Position numbers and translations under genes: made by a program. Shown one piece after another: positions 1-7,968 of a stretch of DNA of 10,738 bases. Numbering within the stretch: position 1 is the first letter of the stretch; each line of letters begins with the position of its first letter. Source of the DNA: CAZCWX01 sp964502465 (lineage in GTDB: Bacteria > Desulfobacterota > Binatia > Bin18); NCBI GenBank assembly GCA_964502465.1, contig CAZCWX010000666.1, forward strand, positions 1-10,738. Reading direction: 5' to 3'. The notes below the pieces were generated by a model, which had not been told where the DNA came from, searched no databases, and worked only from the letters and a program-made list of their open reading frames with translations.

Positions 1-630
1 GACGGGACCTTTGTCGCTCCGAACTTCATCTTGCCTCTGCTGCTTGACTACCTGGTAACCCACCGTGGTTTCACCGGCAAGGTCGGACGCAGTGTGACGA
101 CGAGTCATCTGCTGGATGCAGTGGCTCGACACCACGGTTTGGAAGTTGTCGAGACGCCGGTGGGATTCCACTATCTCGGTGCCATGCTTGCACGAGACGA
201 GTTACTCTTGGGCGGGGAAGAAAGCGGCGGCTTATCGATCCGTGGCCATGTGCCTGAGCGAGATGGCATCCTCGCCTGCCTGTTGACGGTTGAGATGGTT
301 GCACGGACTGGTAAGAGCCTGCAGGAACTGCTTGCTGCGCTGGTTGCGCAGGTTGGTCCGTTCTCCCCGGCTCGGCAAGAGGTGCGACTCACCCCGACCC
401 AGCAGGAACGATTGCAAGAAACCCTGGCCTCTCCTCCTGAACAATTGGCCGGTTTTTCCGTTGATCGTATCGTTACCCTTGATGGTCTGAAGCTCTATCT
501 CAGTGGTGAAAAATGGCTATTCGTGCAATCTGCCGATGCGGAGCCGATTGTGCGGCTTTACGCTGAGGCGAAGAACGAGAGAACGGTGCAAACCCTCTTG
601 CAAGAAGCCCAGCGAGTGTTTTTAGATTGA
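1..630 (+). CDS. Phosphoglucomutase/phosphomannomutase family protein, C-terminal part (5' end outside window)
   Basis: The frame is open from base 1, so the N-terminal half, with the catalytic phosphoserine and metal-binding loop, lies outside the window; 209 residues are visible. Seen: DGTFVAPN followed by LLLDYL, then the sugar-specificity loop GEESGG at bases 214-231, typical of alpha-D-phosphohexomutases, and a C-terminal domain ending in AEPIVRLYAEA. Family role: moving phosphate between C1 and C6 of glucose or mannose in the cytoplasm. Here it would link glucose-1-phosphate, the glycogen precursor, to central metabolism, which suits the GH57, GH13 and CBM48 genes downstream. Odd: the phosphate-binding loop, usually RxSGTEP, reads QSADAEP (bases 526-546), so Arg, Ser, Gly and Thr of the usual motif are lost. 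Activity or specificity may therefore differ. The family is clear; glucose versus mannose preference cannot be told. Confidence 0.9.
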   Translation, partial: DGTFVAPNFILPLLLDYLVTHRGFTGKVGRSVTTSHLLDAVARHHGLEVVETPVGFHYLGAMLARDELLLGGEESGGLSIRGHVPERDGILACLLTVEMVARTGKSLQELLAALVAQVGPFSPARQEVRLTPTQQERLQETLASPPEQLAGFSVDRIVTLDGLKLYLSGEKWLFVQSADAEPIVRLYAEAKNERTVQTLLQEAQRVFLD

Positions 631-651
631 AAATGATGTGATACCTATAAC
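621..651 (+). promoter_or_regulatory. Possible sigma70-like promoter before the universal stress protein gene
   Basis: TATAAC at 646-651 matches the -10 consensus at five of six positions. The best -35 candidate is TTTAGA at 621-626, a four-of-six match with a long 19-base spacer that overlaps the end of the mutase gene. It lies 32 bases upstream of the Usp start. The evidence is weak and read-through from the mutase gene is equally possible. Confidence 0.25.
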
Positions 652-683
652 CTGAGCTTTCAACAGTCAGGAGGAACATCTAT

Positions 684-1601
684 ATGGCAGAGCCGTTTCG
701 GAAAATCTTGACCCCTGTATACTTTGATGAGACTTCTCCGGTTGCGTTGCAATATGCTCGACACTTCGCTCAGCAGGAGAGTGGAACCGTCTCTCTTCTC
801 CATGTGGTTCCCACCGATGAGTTTCATCTCCTGCGCAGCGTGTATCGTCCCGAAAAAGGGGGTGGTGCAGATGTACAATGGGCAGAAAAAGTCGCGCGGG
901 AAAAACTGCAGGAACTGGCGCAGCAGTATTTAGACGGGGTGCAGTGTGAGATTGTCACCCGCCTCAGCGGTGATCCGGCCACAGGTATTCTCGAAGTAGA
1001 GAAAGAAATCGGAGCCGATTTGGTCGTGATGGCAACGCATGGCCGGACAGGAATTACCCATCTCATTCTCGGTAGTGTTGCGGAGAAGGTTGTCCGCGAA
1101 TCTCGTTGTCCAGTTTTTACGACCCGTCGGGGAGAAACCCTTTCTCAAAGCACGCCATTTCAGAAAATTCTCGTTCCGATGGACATTGCTGAACGATCTG
1201 TCACAGTGCTGACGTATGCGCAGCGTATTGCTGAATACAGCAAGGGGACAGTCTATCCCTTGCATATTGTTCCTACTGAAGACAGTGATCTGTTGCTCCG
1301 TGATGTGTATCAAGCGCGCGAGGAAGGGCAAAAAGTGAATCACCTTGTGGCGGAAAAGGTCGCCAAACAAAAACTTGAGGAACTTGCTCAACAGCACCTC
1401 AGTGGTATTCGCTACGAGACGATTCTGCATGTGAGTGGCGATCCAGCCAGAATGATCCTCGAAGTGGAGAAAGATCTCGGGGCAGACCTGCTCATTATGG
1501 CGACCCATGGTTTTACCGGTCTCTTTCATCTCCTTTTGGGAAGCCTGACAGAAAAGATGGTACGTGAGTCCGGCTGTCCGGTGCTTTCCCTTCGTCAGTG
1601 A
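684..1601 (+). CDS. Universal stress protein, tandem two-domain UspA type
   Basis: The 305-residue protein consists of two similar Usp domains (about residues 1-148 and 157-305), each starting with a KIL-P strand and ending in the nucleotide-binding signature: MATHGRTG...LGS at 116-131 and MATHGFTG...LGS at 272-287. Both match the family's ATP-binding pattern G-x9-G-S. The halves share long stretches, such as SGDPA followed by ILEVEK, so the gene arose by duplication. Known for the family: cytoplasmic ATP-binding proteins induced by starvation, redox or respiratory stress. Odd: the Asp at the end of the first strand, which contacts adenine in ATP-binding members, is Asp167 in domain 2 but Tyr13 in domain 1, so the domains may differ in nucleotide binding. 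Start: AGGAGG at 669-674 lies nine bases before the ATG. It follows the mutase by 53 bases, in the same direction. Confidence 0.95.
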   Translation: MAEPFRKILTPVYFDETSPVALQYARHFAQQESGTVSLLHVVPTDEFHLLRSVYRPEKGGGADVQWAEKVAREKLQELAQQYLDGVQCEIVTRLSGDPATGILEVEKEIGADLVVMATHGRTGITHLILGSVAEKVVRESRCPVFTTRRGETLSQSTPFQKILVPMDIAERSVTVLTYAQRIAEYSKGTVYPLHIVPTEDSDLLLRDVYQAREEGQKVNHLVAEKVAKQKLEELAQQHLSGIRYETILHVSGDPARMILEVEKDLGADLLIMATHGFTGLFHLLLGSLTEKMVRESGCPVLSLRQ

Positions 1602-1702
1602 CTGGAAAACCCTCTCCGTCCGTCCACGAGGAGAGATGGGATTAATGGGTAGTCATCCCTCGGTAGCCTTAGACGAAAGTTGGGCATACAAGATCCTTAA
1701 TT

Positions 1703-3472
1703 ATGGCTGAACCGTACGGAGCGTTTACCTTTGTCCTCCACTCTCACATTCCCTATGTCTTCGCTCACGACCGTTTGGAGGAAGAGTGGCTGCTGGAAGC
1801 GACAATCGAGTGTTACCTACCTCTGCTGCAAACATTGGAGCGGCTCAGCTTGCAGGGGATGTCTCCAAAAATCACACTCGGCCTTACGCCGGTTTTGCTT
1901 GAACAGCTCGCTGACCCCCGGTTTCCTTCTTGTTTGCTGCAGTATGTGGCACAGAAAATCCGTTTCGCTCAAGAAGATTACCGCGCTTTTCAATCGAGGA
2001 AAGAAACTGCCCTCGCTCGCCTGGCTGGCCTGTGGGGGGAGTTTTATCGACGGATAGAGGTGTATTTCGTGGAGGGCCTCCGCACTGACCTGATCGGTGC
2101 CTTGCGGCGGTTCCAACACAAGGGGGAGATCGAAATTATGACTTCGGCAGCTACCCATGCGTATCTTCCCTTGCTTGGTTTTGATGAAAGTGTACGGGCA
2201 CAGATCGAGATAGGCACTGCGTGCTATCAACGGCACTTTAGACGGCGACCGCAAGGATGCTGGCTACCCGAATGTGCGTATCGTCCAACTTCCTACTGGG
2301 TGCCACCTATTGAGGAAACAGAGGCATTGCGTCCTGCCAATCGTCTCGCCATTGACCACATCCTGTCTGCCGCTGGTATTCGCTACTTTGTGATGGATGC
2401 TCGCCAACTCAGGAGCAGCCCGCCGGACTACGCTCGCCACTCTCCTTTTCGCGCCCATTGGGTGGATGGCAGAAGTTCGGTTCCCGCGCCCGCTGTGGCT
2501 GTTTTCTCCCGTGATTTCGAGACCACTTCGCGAGTGTGGCAGCACGATGCGGGCTATCCGGGCGATCCCTTGTACCTGGAGTTTCACAAAAAACAGAGCG
2601 GGGGGGGACTGCGCTATTGGCGGATCACCGACCGCAGAACAGACCTGGCCTACAAGCAGACTTACGTACCCGAGTGGGCGTTTGCGCAAGTGAGTGTCCA
2701 CGCGACCCACTTTGTCCGACAAGTGCGTGAAACGTTGCGTGCCCATTGGCTGCGAACCCGCGAACAAGGTATCCTGGTTGCTGCCTTTGACACGGAATTG
2801 TTCGGTCATTGGTGGTTTGAAGGGCCGCAGTGGTTATATGAAGTGCTCCGACAACTCGCACTGGGCACCGACACAATCCTGATGACGTGTGGAGAATATC
2901 TCAACCGTCATCCTCCCCAGCGTGCCGTACAACTGAAAGAATCCTCCTGGGGTGCAGGGGGTGACCACCGTGTCTGGTTCCAGAAAGATACTCGCGGACT
3001 CTGGCGCGACCTTTATCAAGCCGAATATGACATGCAGCACCTCGGAGAACTTGTGAATGGGAAGAGGCTCGACACGCAACTTGCCCGGTTGTTGCGACAG
3101 TGTGGCCGCGAACTGCTGCTCTTGCAGGCGTCAGACTGGCCATTCATGATTAGCACCCAGAGTACCCCAGATCATGCAGCGCAGCGGTTTACCTTGCACT
3201 CCGAGAACTTCCAACACTGCCAACTCCTTAGCCAGCGGTATATCAGCGGTGAGTCAATCGCCGAGGAGGAATGGCAACACTTCGAGGAGGTGGAACGCCA
3301 GAATCCTCTTTTTCCTGACGTTAACCCTAATGTCTTCTGGCAAGGAAAATATCAGGTGAATGGAGGGAGGGAATGTGACCAGGAAACAGCAGTGTTGCCC
3401 CATTCCCGCAAGACTCAACGCCGAACCAAAAAAGCGCTTGGCTCGCCATCAATGTCCAGCGGTCAGTCATAA
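1703..3472 (+). CDS. GH57 1,4-alpha-glucan branching enzyme
   Basis: This 589-residue protein has the GH57 layout. The N-terminal LHSHIPY motif (His13, His15) is followed by an (alpha/beta)7-type catalytic domain, with the nucleophile in CWLPECAYRP (Glu190) and the acid/base Asp in AAFDTELFGHWW (Asp363). Between them GYPGDPLYLEFHK (residues 284-296) is typical of the branching-enzyme branch of the family. The C-terminal helical region (DUF1957-like) ends with FPDVNPNVFW. Reaction: it cleaves an alpha-1,4-glucan chain and re-attaches it by an alpha-1,6 bond, making branched glycogen in the cytoplasm. An amylase or 4-alpha-glucanotransferase of the same family is a less likely alternative. Odd: about 40 residues follow the usual C-terminal motif, forming a polar, basic tail rich in Arg, Lys and Ser. 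No Shine-Dalgarno is visible before the ATG, and no better in-frame start was seen. Confidence 0.92.
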   Translation: MAEPYGAFTFVLHSHIPYVFAHDRLEEEWLLEATIECYLPLLQTLERLSLQGMSPKITLGLTPVLLEQLADPRFPSCLLQYVAQKIRFAQEDYRAFQSRKETALARLAGLWGEFYRRIEVYFVEGLRTDLIGALRRFQHKGEIEIMTSAATHAYLPLLGFDESVRAQIEIGTACYQRHFRRRPQGCWLPECAYRPTSYWVPPIEETEALRPANRLAIDHILSAAGIRYFVMDARQLRSSPPDYARHSPFRAHWVDGRSSVPAPAVAVFSRDFETTSRVWQHDAGYPGDPLYLEFHKKQSGGGLRYWRITDRRTDLAYKQTYVPEWAFAQVSVHATHFVRQVRETLRAHWLRTREQGILVAAFDTELFGHWWFEGPQWLYEVLRQLALGTDTILMTCGEYLNRHPPQRAVQLKESSWGAGGDHRVWFQKDTRGLWRDLYQAEYDMQHLGELVNGKRLDTQLARLLRQCGRELLLLQASDWPFMISTQSTPDHAAQRFTLHSENFQHCQLLSQRYISGESIAEEEWQHFEEVERQNPLFPDVNPNVFWQGKYQVNGGRECDQETAVLPHSRKTQRRTKKALGSPSMSSGQS

Positions 3473-3525
3473 GAAACTGAACACTCCCGGCCTGTTCCTG
3501 AGTCCTTGCTATTGAGTACTGACAC

Positions 3526-4206
3526 ATGTTTTTTCTGAGGAAAGAATGGCAGGATCCTGAGAATGGTATCGAGACGGTCATTTGCCATTGGATGGCTACC
3601 CAACTCGAGCAAGAGCCTTGCTGGGCAAAAGCGAACCAGCTGGTCATGACTGTCCAGTCCACCGTTTCTCCGGTTCGTCGGCGCTGCTCCATCTGGGTCG
3701 CTCCGCCATTTTCTCACAGGTCCCTTTTCGCCGTAACCTCTGCGGAGCAGCCGACTGGGTTTCTCGTCCACTCCTTCTTTGAAGTTGTCCAGAGAGGGGG
3801 GGTATGGAAGACGGAAGCAGAGAGCCAGGAGATCCACTCGGTAATGATTACACACAGTGATCCCTCTTCTGAATGCACCGAGGCATTCTTGCACTATAGC
3901 CTCGATGAACTGGATCAGGTGCAGAGCGTTGCTATGTTGCTCGAAGGGCTCCCGATCTCATACCAGATCCTGCCCTCTTTCCCTGAAGGGGCGCTCTGCG
4001 CCAAGAGCCAGAAGAAACGGGCCAAAAGATACAAATGCATTGCTCGCGTGCCGCTTCCTCACACCTTCCGTGGGCGGATTTGGGGACCGCCAGATACGCG
4101 GGTGCTCTACGCAATCTATTTTAGCCGCCAAGGAACGTATAATCCCTTCAATGAAGGCGGATTCTGGCTGTTGAAAGATGGGGGGTTCTGGGAAGTGACA
4201 CTCTAA
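3526..4206 (+). CDS. Unrecognised protein, paralog A of a three-member family
   Basis: I do not recognise this 226-residue protein from any named family. It resembles two later proteins of the window (8137-8886 and 9382-10026) in the same order along its length. Residues 1-22 contain WQDPENGIETVICHW (C has WIDQEPGIEMVEIRYTW). Residues 80-103 contain FLVHSFFEV and later QEI. Residues 118-124 read TEAFLHY. Residues 171-189 contain ARVPLPHTF and GRIWGP (C: QTVPLPRRY and AKVWGP). The shared start supports this ATG, although no clear Shine-Dalgarno precedes it. A is the most divergent of the three: TEEI of B and C is ESQEI here, and the Trp-rich motif of the second half is weakened. There is no signal peptide or membrane segment. 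It follows the branching enzyme by 53 bases. A role in glucan binding or granule association is inference only. Confidence 0.75.
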   Translation: MFFLRKEWQDPENGIETVICHWMATQLEQEPCWAKANQLVMTVQSTVSPVRRRCSIWVAPPFSHRSLFAVTSAEQPTGFLVHSFFEVVQRGGVWKTEAESQEIHSVMITHSDPSSECTEAFLHYSLDELDQVQSVAMLLEGLPISYQILPSFPEGALCAKSQKKRAKRYKCIARVPLPHTFRGRIWGPPDTRVLYAIYFSRQGTYNPFNEGGFWLLKDGGFWEVTL

Positions 4207-4303
4207 CAATATATACTTTTGCCCTGGTTTGTGCCTTCTCCTCTACGAAAAGAGTACAAAGAAGCGAGGGAGAAGCTAGGCAGGCGACACAGGAGAAATC
4301 CAT

Positions 4304-4861
4304 ATGAGCACCGATGTGAAAACTGCGGAGTTTGCAGACACAGCCGCGCCGCCCCTTGATGAACTGCTGAGCGCACACGCCAAAATCGAGCTGCTGGTAG
4401 GAGAAATCTACGTGACCTTTGCTGCGACCTTTGGCCAAAACCCCGAGCTGAGAGCGCTCTGGAGTGCGATGGCACTCGAAGAAGGGGGACATGCGGCCCT
4501 GTTGCGGGCGGTGCACAAAGGGCTGTTGTCAGGCGTATTCCAAGCCCAAGCTTTTTTGTTGCCGAGCGAAATCTCAGAGGCCCTGGCGACGCGGGTCGCC
4601 GAGTATCATTGCCAAGCGCAGGAAGGAACCTCGTTAGATCAAGCCTTACAAATGACCTGGGAGTTGGAGTGCTCGGAACTCGATTTTTTGCGTGAACTGC
4701 TGGTCTCGTCAAGCAATTTGGGTGCTTTAGGCTTCCCGATCAATTTGGAGAGCAAAGATACGCACGTCAGCCGCCTCAGAGAGGTTATTCAAAAGTATAC
4801 AACGGATGAGAACTTGCGACGTGAAGTGAAGTTTCTCTCGACAGAGCAGTCCCCTCGGTGA
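4304..4861 (+). CDS. Ferritin-like (rubrerythrin-type) diiron domain protein
   Basis: This 185-residue, mostly helical protein fits a four-helix ferritin-like domain. Helix 1 carries EIYVTFA (Glu34). Helix 2 carries the ExxH metal motif in LEEGGHAALL (Glu60, His63). Helix 3 is WELECSELDFLRELL with candidate ligand Glu120, Glu122 or Glu125. The last helix has KDTHVSRLREV with His154. The usual second ExxH is not exact in helix 4, where His154 is preceded by Asp152 and Glu149, so the diiron site may be altered. There are no CxxC pairs, hence no rubredoxin domain. Known for the family: peroxide or oxygen reduction, or iron handling, under oxidative stress. Start: AGGAGA at 4291-4296 sits seven bases before the ATG. 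It lies between paralog A and the CBM48-esterase-Hsp20 gene, which supports a stress-linked role. Confidence 0.78.
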   Translation: MSTDVKTAEFADTAAPPLDELLSAHAKIELLVGEIYVTFAATFGQNPELRALWSAMALEEGGHAALLRAVHKGLLSGVFQAQAFLLPSEISEALATRVAEYHCQAQEGTSLDQALQMTWELECSELDFLRELLVSSSNLGALGFPINLESKDTHVSRLREVIQKYTTDENLRREVKFLSTEQSPR

Positions 4862-4922
4862 GGTGACTGGCGGTTCGGAGGACTACTGACAGAGGGTCTG
4901 CGAGAGGAGATGAAAAAATCGT

Positions 4923-6602
4923 ATGGACACGCAGCGTGAAGAAGCAGCGCCGACCTTCCTGACCTGGCGGCGTCGGTTGGAACAGGCGAAGGGGAACGAA
5001 CTCCAGCAGGAAATAGAGCGCTTTCTCCAGATACTGAAAGCGATTGGCACGCCGATGATTGATGATTCTGCCGTTCATTTTATTTACTATGGTCCGGAAG
5101 CGCAGCGGGTGGTCCTCACTGGCGAGATGAACCAGTGGAATCCACGTGGTACCCCGCTGAATCCCTTAAGACAGACCGGGATCTTTTACCGCACCCTGGA
5201 GTTTCGCGGGCCAGCGCGTGTCGAGTACAAGTTCATCGTGGATGGGGAATGGATGCTTGATCCTTTTTGCCCAAACACGATAGACAACGGCATTGGCGAG
5301 CGGAACTCTTATCTTGCCATCGGAGATTTTCAGGACCCACCAGAGTTGAAGTGGGTACCGACCATTCCGCATGGCAGGGTGGAAGAATTTGTCTTTGAGA
5401 GTGAAGTGCTCCATAACCGGCGACGAGTCTACGTCTACCTTCCTCCTGATTACGAGAAAGATCGGCATTCCCGCTTTTCTACGCTTTATGTTCATGACGG
5501 TGGTGAATACCGTACGCGTGCTCACCTCCCTACTATTGTGGACAACCTGATCCACAGCCAGGAGATTCCTCCACTTATTGCCGTAATGGTGGATCCAGTC
5601 GAGCGCATTCGCGAGTACTGGGCCAACGAGAACTATGCGCGCTTTGTAGAAAGTGAACTGCTGCCTCATATCGACAGCCAGTACCGTACCTTTGCACATC
5701 GGGAGGGGCGGGGAGTGATGGGCGCTTCGATGGGTGGGGTGATTGCCACGTATCTTGCGCTGTCACGCCCGCACTTATTTTCCAAGGTCGGTGGCCAGTC
5801 TAGCGCCTTATTTCTTATGGAAGAGGAGCGTCTGTCTACCTTTGCGAAAGAACTCTTAGCGAAGTTTGACGTATCGCAAGGTCAAAGAATCGAGCCCAAA
5901 CCATTCTCAGCTCTCGTTGCGGAGTTGCAGACCCCTATCGCTTTCTACTTTGACGTCGGTAAGTATGAGCCGCAGTTTGTTCCGGCCCATCGACGACTCG
6001 TCCCCCAATTAGAAGCCAAGGGCTGCCCATGTTTTTTTCAAGAGCTGGCCGGAGGGCATAACTGGACAAGCTGGCGCGCCCATCTCAAAGATCTTTTGAC
6101 CTTCCTCTGGAAGGAAAATGGGGGAACGGTGAACGGTACTGCCAAAACTCAGGAAGAAGAATTGCACTCGCCTGTGGGAGAGTCGCCGGCGCCGCGCCAG
6201 GGGATCGACCGTCTGTTCGTACGCTTTTTCAATGGCTGGGAAATGCTTTTCCCCAATGAGCCACGGTTAGGTCAGTGGTCCCCTACTGTGGAAAGTGCTG
6301 TCGCAGGGGAGCGATTAGTTTTCACAGTGGCCTTACCTAATGTTGATCCAAAGGGTGTGGGGATTTTAGTTGTCGGCAACCACCTCGTTATTGCAGGTGA
6401 ACGCAAAACTGACGGGGAGCGCAGTGAGAAAAGTCCTTTCTCTGTAGGGAGGAGCGACGAGAGGTTTGCGCGTATCCTGCCGCTGCCTGATGGCGTGAAC
6501 CCAGAGCATATCCGTGCCTCTTATCGTGACGGAGTACTGGAAATTTCTCTGCCGCTGCCGCGAGGGATAACGGCCAGACGAATACCGATCGAGATCAAAT
6601 AA
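4923..6602 (+). CDS. CBM48 - esterase - Hsp20 three-domain fusion protein
   Basis: Three domains are visible in 559 residues. (1) Residues about 50-132: a CBM48/AMPK-beta-type glycogen-binding domain, TGEMNQWNP then VEYKFIVDGEWMLDP; Trp72, Lys103 and Trp110 fall where AMPK-beta has its glucan-binding residues. (2) Residues about 150-400: an alpha/beta-hydrolase esterase of the enterochelin/feruloyl esterase type, with nucleophile Ser269 in GASMGG, likely acid Asp344 in FYFDVGKYEP and His379 in GGHNW. (3) Residues about 430-559: an Hsp20/alpha-crystallin domain with ASYRDGVLEI (the A-x-x-x-n-G-V-L signature) and a C-terminal IPI motif (554-556), the type used in oligomer assembly. A polar linker near 400-428 joins parts 2 and 3. 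No signal peptide, so probably cytoplasmic. CBM48 with an esterase is known; adding Hsp20 is unusual. A purine-rich GAGAGGAG (4902-4909) lies 13 bases before the ATG. The ester substrate is unknown. Confidence 0.92.
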   Translation: MDTQREEAAPTFLTWRRRLEQAKGNELQQEIERFLQILKAIGTPMIDDSAVHFIYYGPEAQRVVLTGEMNQWNPRGTPLNPLRQTGIFYRTLEFRGPARVEYKFIVDGEWMLDPFCPNTIDNGIGERNSYLAIGDFQDPPELKWVPTIPHGRVEEFVFESEVLHNRRRVYVYLPPDYEKDRHSRFSTLYVHDGGEYRTRAHLPTIVDNLIHSQEIPPLIAVMVDPVERIREYWANENYARFVESELLPHIDSQYRTFAHREGRGVMGASMGGVIATYLALSRPHLFSKVGGQSSALFLMEEERLSTFAKELLAKFDVSQGQRIEPKPFSALVAELQTPIAFYFDVGKYEPQFVPAHRRLVPQLEAKGCPCFFQELAGGHNWTSWRAHLKDLLTFLWKENGGTVNGTAKTQEEELHSPVGESPAPRQGIDRLFVRFFNGWEMLFPNEPRLGQWSPTVESAVAGERLVFTVALPNVDPKGVGILVVGNHLVIAGERKTDGERSEKSPFSVGRSDERFARILPLPDGVNPEHIRASYRDGVLEISLPLPRGITARRIPIEIK

Positions 6603-6648
6603 AGAGCCGCTGCCTGACCGGAGAGAGGCTGGCGGCTGTCAGATCAGA

Positions 6649-7968
6649 ATGGATGAACAAATGGATACCACGAACACACAGGCTCCAGGACCACGGATCT
6701 ATAATCTCTTCCCCTTGCTTGCCGGGCCATTGCCTGAGTGGACACCTCACCTTGAACGGGCCCAGCGTCTTGGGTTTAATTGGGTGTTCCTCAACGCTTT
6801 CCATTATGCTGGATACTCTGGCAGTCTGTACTCCATTAAAGACTATTACGACATAGATCCTCGGTTGCTTGATCCTGCTGCAGGCTCTCCGATGGTGCAG
6901 CTTGAACAGATGATCCAGACGGCCAAGCGACTGGGCCTGAAGCTCATGATGGATCTCGTTATCAATCACACGGCTTTCGATTCGCCTTTAGTCAAAGAAC
7001 ATCCAGAGTGGTATAAGCGGGGCGCCGATGGCAAGCCTCTCCATCCAGGTGCGAAAGACGGTGACCGCAAGGTTGTTTGGGGGGACCTCTACGAGATTGA
7101 TAATGCCGAGAGCGCGGACCGTCATAACCTGTGGAACTATTGGCTCAAGCTCGTTGAGCACTATGCCTCCTGCGGGTTTGACGGTTTTCGCTGCGATGCC
7201 GCCTATAAAGTGCCGGTCGACTTGTGGCGGTTTCTGTTTGATCGAGTCAGCAGGTCGTACCCCGGTACGGTCTTTGTGGCTGAATTGCTCGGTTGTCCTT
7301 TTAGCGACATCCTGCGACTGGCAGGGACTGGCTTTGACTTTATCTTTAACAGCTCGAAATGGTGGGATTTTACCGAGCCGTGGTGCCTCGATCAGTACCG
7401 GCAAACTGCCCCCCTGGTTCCTTCCATTAGTTTTCCTGAATCCCATGACACTGACCGCTTGGCTACGGAGCTACGGGGCGACCCCGCGGCCGTCAAGCTA
7501 CGCTATGCGTTTTCCGCGCTCTTCTCCACTGGGGTGCTGATGCCAGTTGGGTTCGAGTATGGGTTTCGCCGTCACCTCGATGTGGTCAGAACCCGACCGC
7601 AGGATTGGGAGGAGCCGCAGTGGGATCTCGGTGATTTCATCATCGCAGTGAACCGCTTAAAAGCATCCCGGCAGGTTTTTAACGAAGAAGGTCCCATCGA
7701 TCTGGTAGATGCGGGGAACCCAAGTGTCTTTGCCTTTGTGAAATCGTCACGGGATAGGCAAGAAAAGGCGCTCATTATACTGAACAAGGACCGGCGGCAC
7801 GCCCAGGTGTGTCAGCTCGCGCGGATGGGACATGTGTTCAGTGGGATGAGCCAGGTTGAGGACGTTTCCCCCGAAGGACGCCTCCAGCACTCACCGGACT
7901 TTCGCACCGCGCAGCTTGAACCCTCAGCTATCCAGGTGCTCTATGCAAAGACCTTGTCGCGTCAGTAA
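6649..7968 (+). CDS. GH13 alpha-amylase-family protein
   Basis: This 439-residue protein is a compact GH13 (beta/alpha)8 enzyme with all four conserved regions. Region I is DLVINH (102-107). Region II is GFRCDAA with nucleophile Asp183. Region III is VFVAELLG with acid/base Glu212. Region IV is FPESHDTDR with Asp267. A short beta domain follows from about residue 345 (DAGNPSVFAF, ALIILNKD). All catalytic residues are present, so it should act on alpha-glucosidic bonds, by hydrolysis or transfer. The subfamily is uncertain: the small C-terminal domain and region III resemble maltosyltransferase or trehalose-synthase relatives as much as a plain amylase. No signal peptide, so it probably acts on cytoplasmic glucan made by the GH57 enzyme. 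The start is ambiguous: ATG codons at 6649 and 6661 are both in frame, neither with a good Shine-Dalgarno. It follows the fusion gene by 46 bases. Confidence 0.9.
   Translation: MDEQMDTTNTQAPGPRIYNLFPLLAGPLPEWTPHLERAQRLGFNWVFLNAFHYAGYSGSLYSIKDYYDIDPRLLDPAAGSPMVQLEQMIQTAKRLGLKLMMDLVINHTAFDSPLVKEHPEWYKRGADGKPLHPGAKDGDRKVVWGDLYEIDNAESADRHNLWNYWLKLVEHYASCGFDGFRCDAAYKVPVDLWRFLFDRVSRSYPGTVFVAELLGCPFSDILRLAGTGFDFIFNSSKWWDFTEPWCLDQYRQTAPLVPSISFPESHDTDRLATELRGDPAAVKLRYAFSALFSTGVLMPVGFEYGFRRHLDVVRTRPQDWEEPQWDLGDFIIAVNRLKASRQVFNEEGPIDLVDAGNPSVFAFVKSSRDRQEKALIILNKDRRHAQVCQLARMGHVFSGMSQVEDVSPEGRLQHSPDFRTAQLEPSAIQVLYAKTLSRQ

Noticed and set aside
930..1529. Long open frame on the minus strand (199 codons) within the Usp gene
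   Set aside because: It lies fully opposite a well-recognised Usp gene and its translation shows no domain; it is a shadow of the coding strand.
1612..1635. CTCTCC...GGAGAG inverted repeat after the Usp gene as a terminator
   Set aside because: Only six pairs, a twelve-base loop and no T-run.
2264..2809. Minus-strand open frame (181 codons) inside the GH57 gene
   Set aside because: It is opposite conserved GH57 catalytic motifs, with no recognisable product or ribosome-binding site.
4235..4275. CTTCTCC...GGAGAAG inverted repeat before the ferritin-like gene
   Set aside because: The arms are short (seven bases) with a 27-base loop in purine/pyrimidine-biased sequence; likely chance.
4203..4712. 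Minus-strand open frame (169 codons) over the ferritin-like gene
   Set aside because: The plus-strand gene has a good ribosome-binding site and ExxH motif; the minus frame is low-complexity and Arg/Ser-rich.
4910..4939. Nine-residue frame MKKSYGHAA overlapping the start of the fusion gene
   Set aside because: Its ATG touches the purine-rich site, leaving no room for initiation.
5166..5699. Minus-strand open frame (177 codons) inside the fusion gene
   Set aside because: It covers conserved CBM48/esterase sequence on the other strand; no family features.
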